This document shows positions 1 through 11,914 of a DNA stretch of 64,000 nt, one piece after another (within the stretch, counting starts at the first letter, position 1; every line of letters begins with the position of its first letter). The translations under genes and the position numbers were made by a program. Source of the stretch: Populus alba (Eukaryota; Streptophyta; Magnoliopsida; Malpighiales; Salicaceae); the NCBI RefSeq assembly GCF_005239225.2, contig NC_133287.1, positions 8,723,493 through 8,787,492 of the forward strand. Direction: 5' to 3'. The notes under the pieces are model-generated. The model searched no databases. It saw only the letters and a program-made list of their open reading frames with translations, and was not told where the DNA came from.

Positions 1-149
1 TATCGCATTATCGACAATAGGATAAATGCAAGTTTTGTTTACATTTCAAGCATGGAACCTATCTGATCTCTATGCAAATTTTTTTCTGCTTATGATAAGA
101 ATTTACTGAGTTTTTCTTGTTTCACCATTTTTGTACGGAATCTTATTGC

Positions 150-410
150 ACCGTAGAGGTTTTTAAAAATATGATATTATTTTTTTTTAAAAAAAAGAAT
201 TTGCTTAAAAATATATTAAAATAATATATTTTTTATTTTAAAAAAATCATTCATGATATCAACACATTAGAATGAACTAAAAATACTAAAAAATATATTA
301 ATTTAAAATAATAAAAAAATAAAATATTTGTAATGTTTTTCTAAAATATTTTTAAAATGCAAAAATAAAAAGGTACAATGAAGTTTAAAAATGTTTTTTT
401 TTCCAGCATA
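150..410. repeat. AT-rich MITE-like repeat, copy 1
   Basis: The segment carries the core shared by several repeats in this window: a run like aatatattaaaataatat, then a run of T and A, then a piece resembling acattagaatgaactaaaaa. Terminal repeats and a target duplication are not clear, so the limits are approximate. Confidence 0.5.
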
Positions 411-482
411 TACTTGGCAACAGCAACTTTTGAACCAAAGATTCAGATGAGCCGGAGTCCTAAATTAATTCAACAATAAGTT

Positions 483-483
483 G

Positions 484-510
<27 letters not shown>
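483..510. repeat. (AT)n microsatellite
   Basis: Nearly perfect TA dinucleotide array of about 28 bp. Confidence 0.9.
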
Positions 511-514
<4 letters not shown>

Positions 515-718
515 CACAAAGATTATTTTATGATTTTCTTTTGCTTTGTGGAAAAAGATAAAGCCTTGTGGAAAAAGAAAACTTCGTTTTGAAGAACGGA
601 AATATTGTTTGCTATATATTGCAAACGAATTAGGTTCATGTATATAATTTGATGTATCTGTCTAATCCGAAAGGGAACCGAGCCTTTCTTGGAGAATGGA
701 TAGAGATTTTCAAAGATT

Positions 719-777
719 TATATATATATATATATATTATATATATTTATATATATATATATATATACACACACACA
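719..777. repeat. (AT)n then (AC)n microsatellite
   Basis: Interrupted TA array that passes directly into a short ACACACACAC run. Confidence 0.9.
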
Positions 778-1218
778 GGTGTCAGCAGCCTTCTTGGGCC
801 CATATTTTTCTACAAATTTTGCTCTTGTTGACGGACAAGTGTATAAATTAAGATAAGATATGTAGAGGGATATTCTAACTGAAAAAGTCCTAGCCTTAAT
901 TTAAATTTGACGGACAACTTACCTTGATTTATTTTTATTTAAATTTAAGGTTATTAGATTAGAAATTTTTAAATTTGAATTTGTTTTTCTCTTCTGTTTA
1001 AGTAGAATTCTAGGCTACGAGAAAATCATGAAAAAAAACTTATAGAGGCTTTTTATTAAATTATGGAAAGATTGGACAATCTCAAATATGGTTTTATGAA
1101 AGCCCAAGCAATCTTGAATATGATCAGAAACTACTTTTTTATTTTATTTTTTTCAGCTAGATTTTTACAGTAAATTTCTAAAATTATCTAAACAGTAAAT
1201 TAAGATGTCCAAGATAAA

Positions 1219-1392
1219 ATGAGTTTTGGAAACGCGGTTATACCTGTGTTTAAAAAAAAATTAAATTTTTTATATGTTTTACATCATTTTAATATGCTGA
1301 TTTCAAAAATAATTTTAAAAAAAATTAAAAAAAATCATTTTGATGCATTTTAACACAAAAAATACTTTTTAAAATCAACCGCAACCACACAG
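1219..1392. repeat. MITE-like repeat, copy 2
   Basis: It begins with tttggaaacgcggtta and ends with aaccgcaaccacacagg, whose reverse complement again contains a tgcggtt block, so the ends are loosely inverted. The inside is AT-rich and contains the familiar ttttaatatgctgatttc type core. It belongs to the same group as the copies near 27866 and 50465. Confidence 0.5.
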
Positions 1393-1399
1393 GTTTTTT

Positions 1400-3420
1400 T
1401 TTATTTAATTGGCAAAAGTTTATCGGAAACAAATACCGGGGAAATGTTTTACATACTTGGACAGTAATTGCATCTTCGCAAGTTAAATCTGTTCAATCTT
1501 GTTTGGGTTTTGATAATGTTCCTTTGGTTAGTGTGTGGTTATCACTTGCAGGTTGACGCAGAACGGGGAACAAAACACAAGAAAACAACAAGCAATAAAG
1601 ATAGAATTGTTGTTAAAAAGAGTTTTCACACTAGAACCATAATTCGTAATTTATTATTGAATAATTACATATCTCTAATATATATATTCAGCCTCTCAAT
1701 ATGTTTATAATTTCTTAAATAGATCATAAATATATCTTACAGGGTAGAAAAAGCAGAATCATAAATGAAAAGGGAAACACGATAATATAAAATCTGAAAA
1801 CATGTTGAAAATCCAGGAAACAAAAAGGTAAAATAAAAAGTAAAAATAAAAATCAAACCCCACTATTCAGAACCTTCAAACTTCTCTCAAGCAAAGAAAC
1901 TAATCAAAGGCCCTCGTTTTCTTCTGTCATACACATCTTGAATTACCAAAAAGTGTTTATCGGTGGTTAAGATATTATTATATTTTTGTAAAGACAAAAA
2001 TATAAATTTAATTTTTTTAAAATGTATTTATTCATAGAAACAATCATTTTCAATTATGAATTTTGAATAAGACTAGTTTTATTTTTTTAAAAAACACACG
2101 TGATAATACCCAAATGAAAAAAAATACAGATCTTAAAAGAATTTCTGCAAGTTAGGGAGAGCTGCATGTCCTGTTCGTTAAGCCCATCATGCATGTAATT
2201 AGAACAATAAAATACGACGAGGAACAATAAAAGGATTCAAACCTTTAATTTTGGCTGAGAATTATATATAATTCAGATAAACATGGAGCCAATTGTATCA
2301 ATGAATTGAGTAATTGACTGGTTTATCTGCAAGGATAAGGCAAGGGAATGAGGATTCTTATCCATTGTGCGTGAGGTGACAATTGTATCATTGAATTTAT
2401 TAAACCTAGCAATTATTGTTTGAAATAATTTTATAATACAACAAGTTAACCAGCTTTTTTCATGATAAGACACCATTAAAGAGAAAAAAGTGATCATAAT
2501 AAGTTTGGAAAAAAATATTTTACAAAAGAAAAAAAAATGATGTATCTCTATTATTATTCTATAAAATATATGGAATGATAAAATTAAAAAAATATATATA
2601 TATATAGCCTAAAAAAATGTAAAAATAGTTTAAAGAACCTGAAATTTTCCCAAACTTGACATTTTTCTAGCAGTCAAAAGTGCCTCCTCACACAAGTTAA
2701 ATGGAAAAATAAATAAATTAGGTGAGCCTTCTCTAATCAAATGAAACTCATTGACATCAATATTAACTATTTTATGACAGAAATAATTAAAAATAATTAT
2801 TTTCTCTCTCTACATTGGGATTCAGCGAGCTTCTCTCTCTCTCCTCTCATAAAAAAAAAAAAAAAGGAAAATGAAGTTTGACCCTAAAATTGAATTTGGA
2901 ACAACTAAAGAGAACAATCATCTAATAACTAAAAAAGATGAGAGACTAAAATAAACTTTCCAAACGAAATTCAAAGTCGCCATTTATTTTACTTGTTTCT
3001 TTTCACTTTGTTCCTCTGTCTTTGAATCCAACCATTTCCTATATATAAAAAAAAAAAAAAAAATGCTAATTTAGGCTTAGGCTCAATTGCGCAAAAAAAT
3101 ATTTGGGTACCAAACTATTTTTTTTTTTAAAAAAAAAAATTTACTATTGCAATCCATAATTATTTGTGAGAGGATGAACAATGAAAAATACTATAGTGGT
3201 TTCCCCATAAAACTTAGTATAACGCCTCAAACTTTCAAATGCATTATTCTCACTCTAATAATTATATATGTAAAAATTTGGGTAATTTGTTTTTCACATC
3301 ACTCTATCCATCAATATATATAGAACTCATAATCCTTTTTATATATTGATGTAATATTTAACCTAGTTTATTTGAAATTTCAGTAGTGTTCTTTTTATAT
3401 GAAAACTTTATTCATGTTCT
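1400..3420. other. Intergenic DNA, nothing recognised
   Basis: AT-rich sequence with A-runs at about 2850 and 3047. Short reading frames on both strands have no recognisable domain and begin at chance ATG or TTG codons. I see no gene, RNA or bounded repeat. Confidence 0.6.
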
Positions 3421-4416
3421 TAACTTGCATAACAATAATAATCAATACATACTTTCATCATCACCCAGGTAGCCTTAAGCATACCCTCATTCCAAAATCA
3501 TCCATTATCAACATCACCAAATAAAGCATCAATTGCATGTATCATGCATGCACCATGAAAAGCAAGTCAACTAACAATTTATTGTTTTCCTAAATACCAC
3601 TTCGAAAGATCAAACTAAAATTGTACTTCAATTAATGACTAAATAATAGCAAACTCTACCTAATACAATTACATAAATTTATCTGATAATCTACTACAAC
3701 AACACCAAATGAAAAAGACCTGAAATGTACATATATAAAATTAGTTATTTAATAAAACATGTAACTCATTACAATAACTTGAAAGTATTAGTATAACATT
3801 AATTATATTTTAATAAAACAATTACTTTGGGTTTCAACATTGTCCAGCTTCTTACATGCATATTAGATCTATACCATTTTCAAACTTAATATATTAATGT
3901 CATTTACTATTATTCTACCCTTCCTTTTATTAAATTTCATAGGTTGTTGCCCTTAAAATTGGATCACAAATTCATCAATTATAGGTACATTATTCTCTTT
4001 CCTTTAATAATAATCTTTATTTTAAGTTAATCACATTTGTTAATAGTTTTAATACATTTAGTTTAATAATTATATCTAATTTGATACTTATAGCCCATAC
4101 TTTAATCCACCTATAGGTTCCTTGAATCCGCTTCATATACTGAATTCAAACTTACTTTGGTTATGATTTCATTAACCTGTTTACTTCAGTTATTCATATT
4201 CATTTACTCTTTTTTACTATCCCGTGCCTTACACCATTATATATTTAGAGGTTCTTTTCATGACATATAGAACCTTTCATTCATTACCATAGTATCCATT
4301 TTTATAACCTAAATTGATGTCCTAAACATTACGTCACTCCATTTCACAGCTCCATTTTAATATCTATTTCTTTTGTCAATCATTTTTCATATTTGATATC
4401 AATGTTCACCTTATTT

Positions 4417-4472
4417 CCTCCATATTAAAGTGAGAAATTATCTCCTTCATATTAAAGTGAGAAATTATCTAC
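4417..4472. repeat. Short tandem duplication
   Basis: The phrase catattaaagtgagaaatta followed by tct occurs twice in direct succession with only a small difference in the linker. Confidence 0.8.
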
Positions 4473-5012
4473 TTTTAACAAAATTTTGATAAATTACCCC
4501 TACAAGGGAACTCTACCCAAAATCTCATCTCAATCTAAATTTACTTGCAAATAATAACATTAACCTCAACACATTCTTTCATGAAATCAATACTTCTAAG
4601 TATATTACATATTAACCATGTATTTCTCGATTCATTTTGGTATATGTAGTCTTTATTCTATATTTTCCATATTTTTTAACTCGTTTTGGTATTTATAACT
4701 CAAGCTTTAAAATATTCCTTGGTCTTATCATTATGACTAATTTTCTTTCGTGTTTTAACCCTCACCATTAATTTGTGCATAATAATCTATTACTTTTCCC
4801 ATTTAAAAGTGATTTCATATATAGTTCTTACTCGAAGCATATCATTTAGTCTCAAAATCATATAGTATCAAAATCATAATATTTATTATCCTCATTTTTT
4901 AGTCTTATCACAAGAAGCAAGTTTCCTCTCTTGATTTCTCAAAATTAATTCCAAATTCTTTCCTTAGTATTTAACCTCTAGCCTTCACATACATCACCAA
5001 TAAAAACAATGT

Positions 5013-5275
5013 TGATATCAGCTAGACTGATATCATTAGCTTCCATATATGTGCAATGGTGATACTAGTACGACCGATATTATTAGTCTTCACTACATGG
5101 ACGACTAATAAAATCAATATCGATATTAGTTACACTGATATCATTAACCTCCACATACATAATCAATGCAGATACCGATACAAACGATATCATTAGTCTC
5201 CACTATATGAATGAATAATCAAATCAATATTAATATTAATATCAGTTACACTGATATTATGAGCCTCCACACACG
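5013..5275. repeat. Imperfect tandem repeat with internal palindromes
   Basis: Five diverged copies of a block resembling gatatcagttacactgatat followed by cattagcctccacata start near 5013, 5061, 5122, 5171 and 5237. The spacing alternates between roughly 48 and 61-66 bp, suggesting a two-part unit of about 110 bp. Each block has an inverted gatatcag/ctgatatc pair. Confidence 0.6.
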
Positions 5276-6139
5276 TAGATGGCTAGTCAAGTTATTGTAA
5301 CCGACTTTTCAATCAACTTATATCCACACTTTTCATTTTTTTTTATCTCATTACATAATTATCAAATTTCTAAACATAAAAGACATAATTGAGTTATTTA
5401 ACTAAAATTAAATAGTTTAGGTACTGAGCACTTACCCGATGCTTCAATTGCATGAGCTCCCCCATCACGGGTTCTACTTTGGATATCCCTCTTAATATTT
5501 AAAAAGACATTCAAGTCAATAACTAATTTATTCCAACCATTCCGGCATCTAGTCATTCTCATCATTTTTCAAAATATCATTTTGATTTACCAAGTTTTTA
5601 TATTTCTCCTCTTATACCTCTAGCATTTTAATCTCACATCTTACAACTTATTTTACACGGATTTTCAACCATGTTTATGTGCAATTCAACATCATATTTA
5701 ACACATAATTTCCATAATGTTATTAGAAAATATTTCTCAATACAATTCATTCACATTAAATTAACACATTCTTTGCATAAACACAGTAGTATGTGGAACC
5801 AAACCCAACTAATTTTCCACCTTAAGTACTATTAATTCAAGCACATTCTTTGCATAAATACAATCTCAAGTGGAATCAAATCCAGCTAATTTATGTCACT
5901 TCAAGTACGATGAATCTAAACACATTCCATCCTATGTCTTGGAATTAGATTTGTCTATCTAATCCGTAACTATATTTTTATTGATTTTTTACATGATCCA
6001 ATCATAACATATTTTGTAACATCACGCGTAAAAAATGGAATATGATTGAAGGAAAATAAATTATTTTCTTAGAGTAAACCTTTTTAAATAGTAAATAAGC
6101 ATTTTGTTTGTTTATTCCATGTAGGGAACTCGCTAAATA

Positions 6140-6475
6140 AATTAAAGTTGAGTAGTCATGAATGCATGATAGCACTCGGCGATGGTGGCAGCTTTATTGA
6201 CTCCAGTGGACTGTGAAAACGAGGGCATGAAGCCGACAGAACCATGGTTGTTTAGGGGAAGCCGAGCCAAAAAGCAATCATATTTTCCATGCTACCGATC
6301 AACAACTTTTCTACCATTCAACCGTGAAACGGTGGATGGACCCTTTTTTGATTGACGGATATATACTCTAACGGTCAGCAATTGTCAAACATTCAAAGTG
6401 TTAAAATCTCGGGCAACGATAACGAGTGGCTTTAATATCGTCCACTTTGGTTAAGAGAGACTTAACAAAAAAAAA
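6140..6475 (+). other. GC-richer island with a 57-codon reading frame
   Basis: About 330 bp here has clearly higher GC than its surroundings. An ATG at 6182 opens a 57-residue frame ending at a TGA at 6353-6355, beginning MVAALLTPVDCENEG and containing a short basic stretch (RGSRAKK). I recognise no family. It could be a small unannotated gene, a fragment of a lost exon, or chance; no supporting splice partners were found. Confidence 0.25.
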
Positions 6476-6584
6476 AAAAAAAACTCAAAAGGGTAAGCCA
6501 TATATTTTATGCCTGTGTTGCGAGTAAAAAAAAATGAAAATAAAAGAAATAAAGTGCAAAAGCACTGCTAACATGTTTTTTTAG

Positions 6585-6905
6585 TAATAAAAAGAATTTT
6601 AATTACAAACTTAAAATTTGATTCAACTATAAATAGTAAAAAGATTGGTTAATGTTAGCTAAAGATTAAGTCATAAAATTGAAAATAGACACATATTAAA
6701 ATATTTTAGTTTTCATCGAAACAAAATAATGTTTATATATTCTATCCTTTCTTATTAATATTTTTTATTCTAGAAAAAAATATTTTTTTATGTGTAATAC
6801 TTTTAATAAAAATCAAAAGCAATCATAACACATGCATACTTAAAAAATAATTTGGACAATTCAAAAAAAGAATAAAAAGATATCTCTCAATTTAAAAAAT
6901 ATAAA
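6585..6905. repeat. Dispersed AT-rich repeat, copy A
   Basis: This segment resembles 16350-16735 in order and wording: both contain a variant of taagtcataaaattgaaaat, then atattaaaatatttt, then a piece on gaaacaaa, then ttctagaaaaaaa, then aatcataacaca/aaat, then a tctctcaa end. It is a diverged interspersed repeat of unknown class. Confidence 0.5.
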
Positions 6906-7119
6906 AGCAATGAAATTGTTTTAAAAAAAAAAGTGTGATCTTAAAACCAACTAAAAATCAAATGATATTTTATTAAATAATATCCCAAAAACATTCTTAA
7001 TCAATTTATTCTAATAAATTTCAATTAAAATTAAAACCTGATCAGGTTGGGCATCCCAAATATATTTTTAATTAGTCTAAATTAAGATTAGAAGAAATAA
7101 AAGGGTAGAATGGGCCAGT

Positions 7120-8336
7120 ATGCCTAGCTTTTTAAAAAAAAAAAATCAAGTGTGTTGCAAAAACATAAGATACCCCCTGCATCACATCTCCCCAATGTCA
7201 CAAATATGTCACACACATAGCCTCTCGATTCTGCCCCAATTCAGATCCAAAACACTATCTACGATGCCAAGGATATCGATAATCATATCGCCAACTTGTT
7301 TTCGAACCAAGTTGTGACTAAAGTCTTATATAGAGTCCTGCTTGGTTTTCATAAAGTCTAAAAACACTTTGAGTCCCAACCTAAAGCATTGAGATCAATC
7401 TCATCGATCTTCTCTAGCCAAAAACAAAGCTATAATGTATTGTCATGTACTGTCATGCTCTTTCAAGAATCGTATGCAACTCCCATAAGCTATACACAAG
7501 CTCTCCTCATTCAATACCAATCCTACAAGCCAATCCATCGACCTATAAACCTATTTTCATGAAGTTTAGACACTTTCTTAAGCATTCAAGGCTTCCATCA
7601 TTTTCCTCATAAACAACAGCATATATAACCACTTTGAAGAATCACATGAATCCCCATAAAATCCACACAACTCTCCAAATTGTTCCATATACAACCTATA
7701 AATAGAATGAGACAACTTAGTTCAATCATCAACATAATCTTGTGTCAAGGTTCTTTCAACAGGTCCTAGCCCTGCCCAAGTATACACACGTGTAGCATTC
7801 TAGTATTAACCTATTTTACCTGGTCCATCACATGTTACTACTGTAGCCAAGACACTTCATCACCCCCATAAGATTTCATCAAAATAAGAGCACTCATACT
7901 AATTTAGCCTTTTCTACATGTTTCGTCCACCGAAAACTCGCAACATGATAACCTAACAAAGGCCAAGCATTCTATCTATGTCACTCTGAATAACACTCAA
8001 CATCAAAATCCAAGATAGACTCTACTACCTCCTCTCCAAGACAGTGTACGAAATCATCATCATCATCAATGATTTTGGCTCTCAACTGAATCTATTGACT
8101 CAGTTACCGAATCTATCACCATGATCAATCTCATATCAAAGTGTACAAGTTTCCAATACCATACTGTCATTATATTGCCTTCCCATCAAGGAAACACACC
8201 AAACCAAATACATCTAGTCTAGTTTCTTAAACAAATATTTGCATGACTTGGTTACTAAATACTTCACCTCAGTCAGTCCTTATCATCAAGGTGTCTTAAA
8301 TTTCCAATGTCCTACTTCCATTCTACCTCCTCTTAG
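7120..8336. repeat. Degenerate LTR-retrotransposon-like DNA
   Basis: The segment is G-poor, fairly C-rich and lacks long frames. It holds a TATA-like acctataaatagaatgag at about 7687-7706 with downstream sequence that looks like an LTR promoter, but I could not find LTR ends, a primer site or protein similarity. The call as retroelement debris is tentative. Confidence 0.3.
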
Positions 8337-8516
8337 TGTGTTTGGTATTGTGGTAGCTTTTGTAATTGTGGTTTGAAAAAAGTTGGTTTTATAAAAAGTA
8401 CTTTTGGTTGAGGTTGGTTTGGTATTTGTATATGTTTACTTAAAACTACTGTTGAAAATGAGATTAAACAAAAAGTAGTTTAATGTTTTTAGTTAAGAAT
8501 GCTTTTGAAATTGAGG

Positions 8517-8520
<4 letters not shown>
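8337..8520. repeat. MITE-like fragment
   Basis: It starts gtgtgtttggtattgtggta, close to the left end of the element near 27866. No matching right end is present; an AT array follows directly. Confidence 0.4.
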
Positions 8521-8559
<39 letters not shown>

Positions 8560-8560
8560 A
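8521..8560. repeat. (AT)n microsatellite
   Basis: Nearly pure TA array of about 40 bp. Confidence 0.9.
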
Positions 8561-8699
8561 TAATTTTTAATTTAAATATTCTACTACAATTACATCATGA
8601 AATAAAATTACTTTATATAAAATATGTTTTTTAAACTAAGACTATTTTGTAAATAATACAGAAATTCAAAGGTCCAATTGCATAGATCCAAGGGTGAAA

Positions 8700-9215
8700 T
8701 TAAAAAAAAAAAACAAAAAGAAAGAGGGGGGGGTTTAATCTCACTAAACTCAGTCTTTTCTGACCCTTTACACTCGTGTTTTTCTACGAGTAAGTTTCTC
8801 CCACACCTAAGAGGTTTTCCTTACTCTTACAAGTTGTAAGTAAGCGGAATCACACAAGTAAAGAGGTAGCAATTTAGTACATAACATATACAGGAAAAAT
8901 TCTTAACTTTAATTAATCTCAATAATAAAGAAAATATACAAATTTGTATGTGTGTGTTATACACAAAACTTGCATCCTAGACAGCCAGGGTCTTCTAGCC
9001 TATTTATAGACGAGCATATGAAAGGTTACAAAGCATAAAACTATCATCCTTACTTTTAAGAAAATGGTGGGGCACTTTCTCCCTTATGTTCTCATGAACT
9101 TAGTGGATGGTTTTGACTCATAATCTTAGAATCTTGAGGAGCAATCTCAGTCATGCCCCCATGATTTGGACACACATTTCCCCCATGAAACCATGATGTT
9201 AATTGTTGTAACAAC
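8700..9215 (-). mobile_element. Possible Copia-type LTR remnant, minus strand
   Basis: Read on the minus strand, the segment starts near 9215 with a TGTTACAACAA-like end, then has a clear TATA box (CTATAAATAGGC, about 8997-9008), followed by about 300 bp typical of a short LTR leader. There is no second LTR or pol sequence next to it. It could be a solo LTR, but the 3' end and a target duplication were not established. Confidence 0.35.
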
Positions 9216-10522
9216 CCACTACACTACCACATAACTTTCAGTCTATGCTCCCAAATCAGTTGTGTTTGTTGCCTACCTTGGATATTTTATTATCCAAGTC
9301 CAAACTCACATTAGTTCACTACTTGCATTGGCTAATGCTACTAATTTTTCCACTGCTGTCGAATTTGACATTTTACCATAGATTGCCACTACCCACTATG
9401 TCTTTCCAGTAGTGTTGTCATCGACATATTTTGTCATTTACATCCTAGGTCAATAGAAGTTTTTGAATCTAATGAATTGACTATAATACCCTTATATATT
9501 AAATAAAAAATGGTCAGAAATGACATCGAATTCTCGATCTTTTTCTTCTTTCTCTTTCTTCAAGCAAGACTCCCCCTATCTCTCTTACTCACCATAATCG
9601 AACCCAAAAGCATTTGATTTGTCTTGTGCAAAGGTGTTGATTTCTCTTCTCGCGCATCGATACTCGAATACCTAGAATTTTCCTATGGTTGACGATAAAT
9701 AATTGCTTATGGCTAGAGATGGTGGGGGGAAAAGAATATGATGTTTTAAAAATGGGTGGAAATGGTTATGGAATTAGACCATTTAAAAATTTGCAAATTA
9801 TGGAATTTTTTTAATTAAAAAGGCTTTATCAATAGCTATTTTTCAAAAAATAAACATAGCAACGATCACTTGATCACATTTTCATTATTGTTTTAGCTTC
9901 AATGGCTCTTTAGTCATTAAATAAAAAAAATAGCAATCCTGTAAATAATCAAATATCTTTTGTTGTGTTTTTTAGAGTATATTAAGTGTTAGCAAACATA
10001 CAAAGTTCATAAATATAAATGATAATTTTTAAAACGATAATGGGTAATCATGATTTGGATCAAACTATAAGAAGTTAAGGGTAATATTTTCAAACAAAAA
10101 GTATATGAATTAAAAAATAAAACATTAAGGATCTTGTTCTACTTTTTCTAGCATTATTATAGCACAAAACACTTATATTGAGCTCTCTTTGAAAAAACAA
10201 ACGATTTTATATATATAGTTAGAATAATGTCATACAACCACTTTCTTTCTCTTCAATATTTTCCAATAACATTATCTCTCCTCTCTCATCCAATGCCTAA
10301 AATATAAAAAAATAAAGTTTAAGATTGAAATGTGAAAGGCTAAAACAATAGGGGCCAACTAATGAATAAACCAAAACTTTAGAGTAAATATCTTATATGA
10401 TGCCATTCATGAGGCACGAAAAGATATATAGCCTCTCAAAACTCATAACATTTGCACAACGCTTCTTCTTTCTCTCTCAAATATTTTCTACTTTGATAAG
10501 AGTCAAGGGATTATCAAGGCCA
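9216..10522. other. Upstream region of the BAHD gene, nothing else recognised
   Basis: AT-rich intergenic DNA with a pyrimidine-rich patch at about 9535-9600. It contains the promoter of the acyltransferase, but no single TATA or operator can be assigned with confidence. An in-frame extension upstream of 10523 exists but lacks family similarity. Confidence 0.5.
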
Positions 10523-11914
10523 ATGAATATACTCGAGGTCTGCCATGTTCCTCCCTTCTCAAACTCACTCAAGTCTACTCCCACCGAGTTCTCTCTCCCT
10601 CTCAATTTTTCTGACATTTTCAACCTCAAATTCCCTCCGGTTCAAAGCATTTTCTTCTATAAACTCGGAGAATCAACCCCTGCATATTTTAAGACAGTAA
10701 TCCTTCCCAAAATCAAACACTCACTTTCCATCACTCTCTTCCATTTCCTTCCTCTTGCTGGCTACCTTAGTTGGCCGCAAAATTCAGAAAAACCCATCAT
10801 CATATACAATACTGCAAATGATGGTGTTTTGCTTACAGTGGCCGAGTCCAATGAAGACTTTGACCACCTCTACAGTGAGGTGCGCTATGCTTCCGAGTCA
10901 CATCCGTATTTGGCACCTTTGTCCGTATCTGATACGAAAGCATCCATACTTTGTTTCCAAATCACTTTGTTTCCAAACAAAGGTTTTGCCATCAGTTACA
11001 CCCTTAACCATGCTGTTCTTGATGGTAGAAGCATATCTTTGTTTATGAATTCATGGGCTTACATATGCAGAAATCTAGAAGAAAATGTGAAAATAAGCCC
11101 TAGCTCGTTACCAGAAGAACTAAATCCATCTTTTGACCGAACAGTCATTCCGGGTTCAGAAGGGCTTGAAATGCGATATCTAGACTACTGGCTAGGACTG
11201 AAACTGCCAGGTTCAGATGCCAACCCCAGAAGTTTGGAGCCAATACCATTTCCAGTTCCAGCTGATGTAGTACGAGCGACGTTCGAATTTTCTCGTGAAG
11301 ACATAAAGAAGCTAGGTGAGAGGGAATTCTCTAGATTTGAAAATGGAAATCAAACAAAACCTTTCTCAACTTTTGTGCTTGCATATGCATATACATTGGT
11401 TTGCATGGTTAAAGCAAAAGGCCTGAAAAATAATACTAAGGTTAAATTTGGGTTGACAACAGATTGTAGGCCCCGTTTAAACCCTCCATTATCTAGGAAT
11501 TATATCGGTAACTGTGTTACTTCTTGTGATGTACTTGTTGAGGCGGAACAGCTCCTGAAAGAAACCGGGGTTGGTTACGCCGCGAAGAGGCTTAATGAGA
11601 TGATCGAAGGGTTCGAAAATGGAGTTCTAGAGATAGCCAAGGAGAAGGTTCCATTTATGGACGTGGAACCAGGAGTTCGAATTATTCTAGTTGCAGGGAC
11701 GAACCGATTCGGGAAGTATGGTGCAGATTTTGGGTGGGGCAAGCCTGCGAATGTAGAGATTACAACCATAGACGTTGGTGAATCTCTCTCTATGATGGAA
11801 AGCAGAGATGAAAGTGGTGGAGTTGAAATCGGCTTAGTTTTGAAGAAACATGAAATGGAGATGTTTGCTTCTCTGTTTGTTCATGGCCTTAAGGTGCTAA
11901 GAAGTAGCTTGTAA
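10523..11914 (+). CDS. BAHD acyltransferase, malonyltransferase-like
   Basis: The single exon encodes 463 residues, the normal length for a BAHD enzyme. These cytosolic enzymes move an acyl group from a CoA thioester to an alcohol or amine. The catalytic HxxxD motif is HAVLD at residues 163-167, and the structural motif is DFGWGKP at 402-408. A YIGNC sequence at 327-331 corresponds to the YFGNC motif of the clade that malonylates anthocyanin, flavonoid and phenolic glucosides, so a malonyl-CoA glycoside acyltransferase is the best guess. I chose the ATG at 10523 because the protein then opens like its family (MNILEVCHVPPF); an ATG 126 bases upstream would add a 42-residue extension with no family likeness. 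The exact substrate cannot be read from sequence. No introns, frameshifts or missing catalytic residues are seen. Confidence 0.93.
   Translation: MNILEVCHVPPFSNSLKSTPTEFSLPLNFSDIFNLKFPPVQSIFFYKLGESTPAYFKTVILPKIKHSLSITLFHFLPLAGYLSWPQNSEKPIIIYNTANDGVLLTVAESNEDFDHLYSEVRYASESHPYLAPLSVSDTKASILCFQITLFPNKGFAISYTLNHAVLDGRSISLFMNSWAYICRNLEENVKISPSSLPEELNPSFDRTVIPGSEGLEMRYLDYWLGLKLPGSDANPRSLEPIPFPVPADVVRATFEFSREDIKKLGEREFSRFENGNQTKPFSTFVLAYAYTLVCMVKAKGLKNNTKVKFGLTTDCRPRLNPPLSRNYIGNCVTSCDVLVEAEQLLKETGVGYAAKRLNEMIEGFENGVLEIAKEKVPFMDVEPGVRIILVAGTNRFGKYGADFGWGKPANVEITTIDVGESLSMMESRDESGGVEIGLVLKKHEMEMFASLFVHGLKVLRSSL

Larger units (their letters stand above)
1..1467. other. AT-rich intergenic DNA, no gene seen
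   Basis: This stretch has no supportable coding region. It holds a MITE-like AT-rich repeat at about 150-410, (AT)n arrays at about 483-510 and 719-769, and a second MITE-like copy at about 1219-1392. The short reading frames here are built from TA repeats. Confidence 0.7.
3420..5990. repeat. G-poor repeat-like segment
   Basis: For about 2.5 kb the plus strand is strongly depleted in G and made mostly of A, T and C, unlike its flanks. It contains a 31-bp-scale duplication at about 4417-4472 and a composite tandem block at 5013-5275. No long open reading frame is present. It may be a decayed transposon or old tandem-repeat derivative; the identity is unknown. Confidence 0.4.

Noticed and set aside
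1468..1710. 80-codon frame with a hydrophobic start resembling a signal peptide
   Set aside because: It begins at TTG, contains no recognisable mature peptide motif, and runs into AT-rich DNA.
2273..2497. 74-codon minus-strand frame
   Set aside because: No domain recognised, AT-rich surroundings, no splice partners.
10397..10522. 42-codon upstream extension of the BAHD enzyme
   Set aside because: The family normally begins close to the ATG at 10523; the extension has no similarity and would look like a spurious signal.
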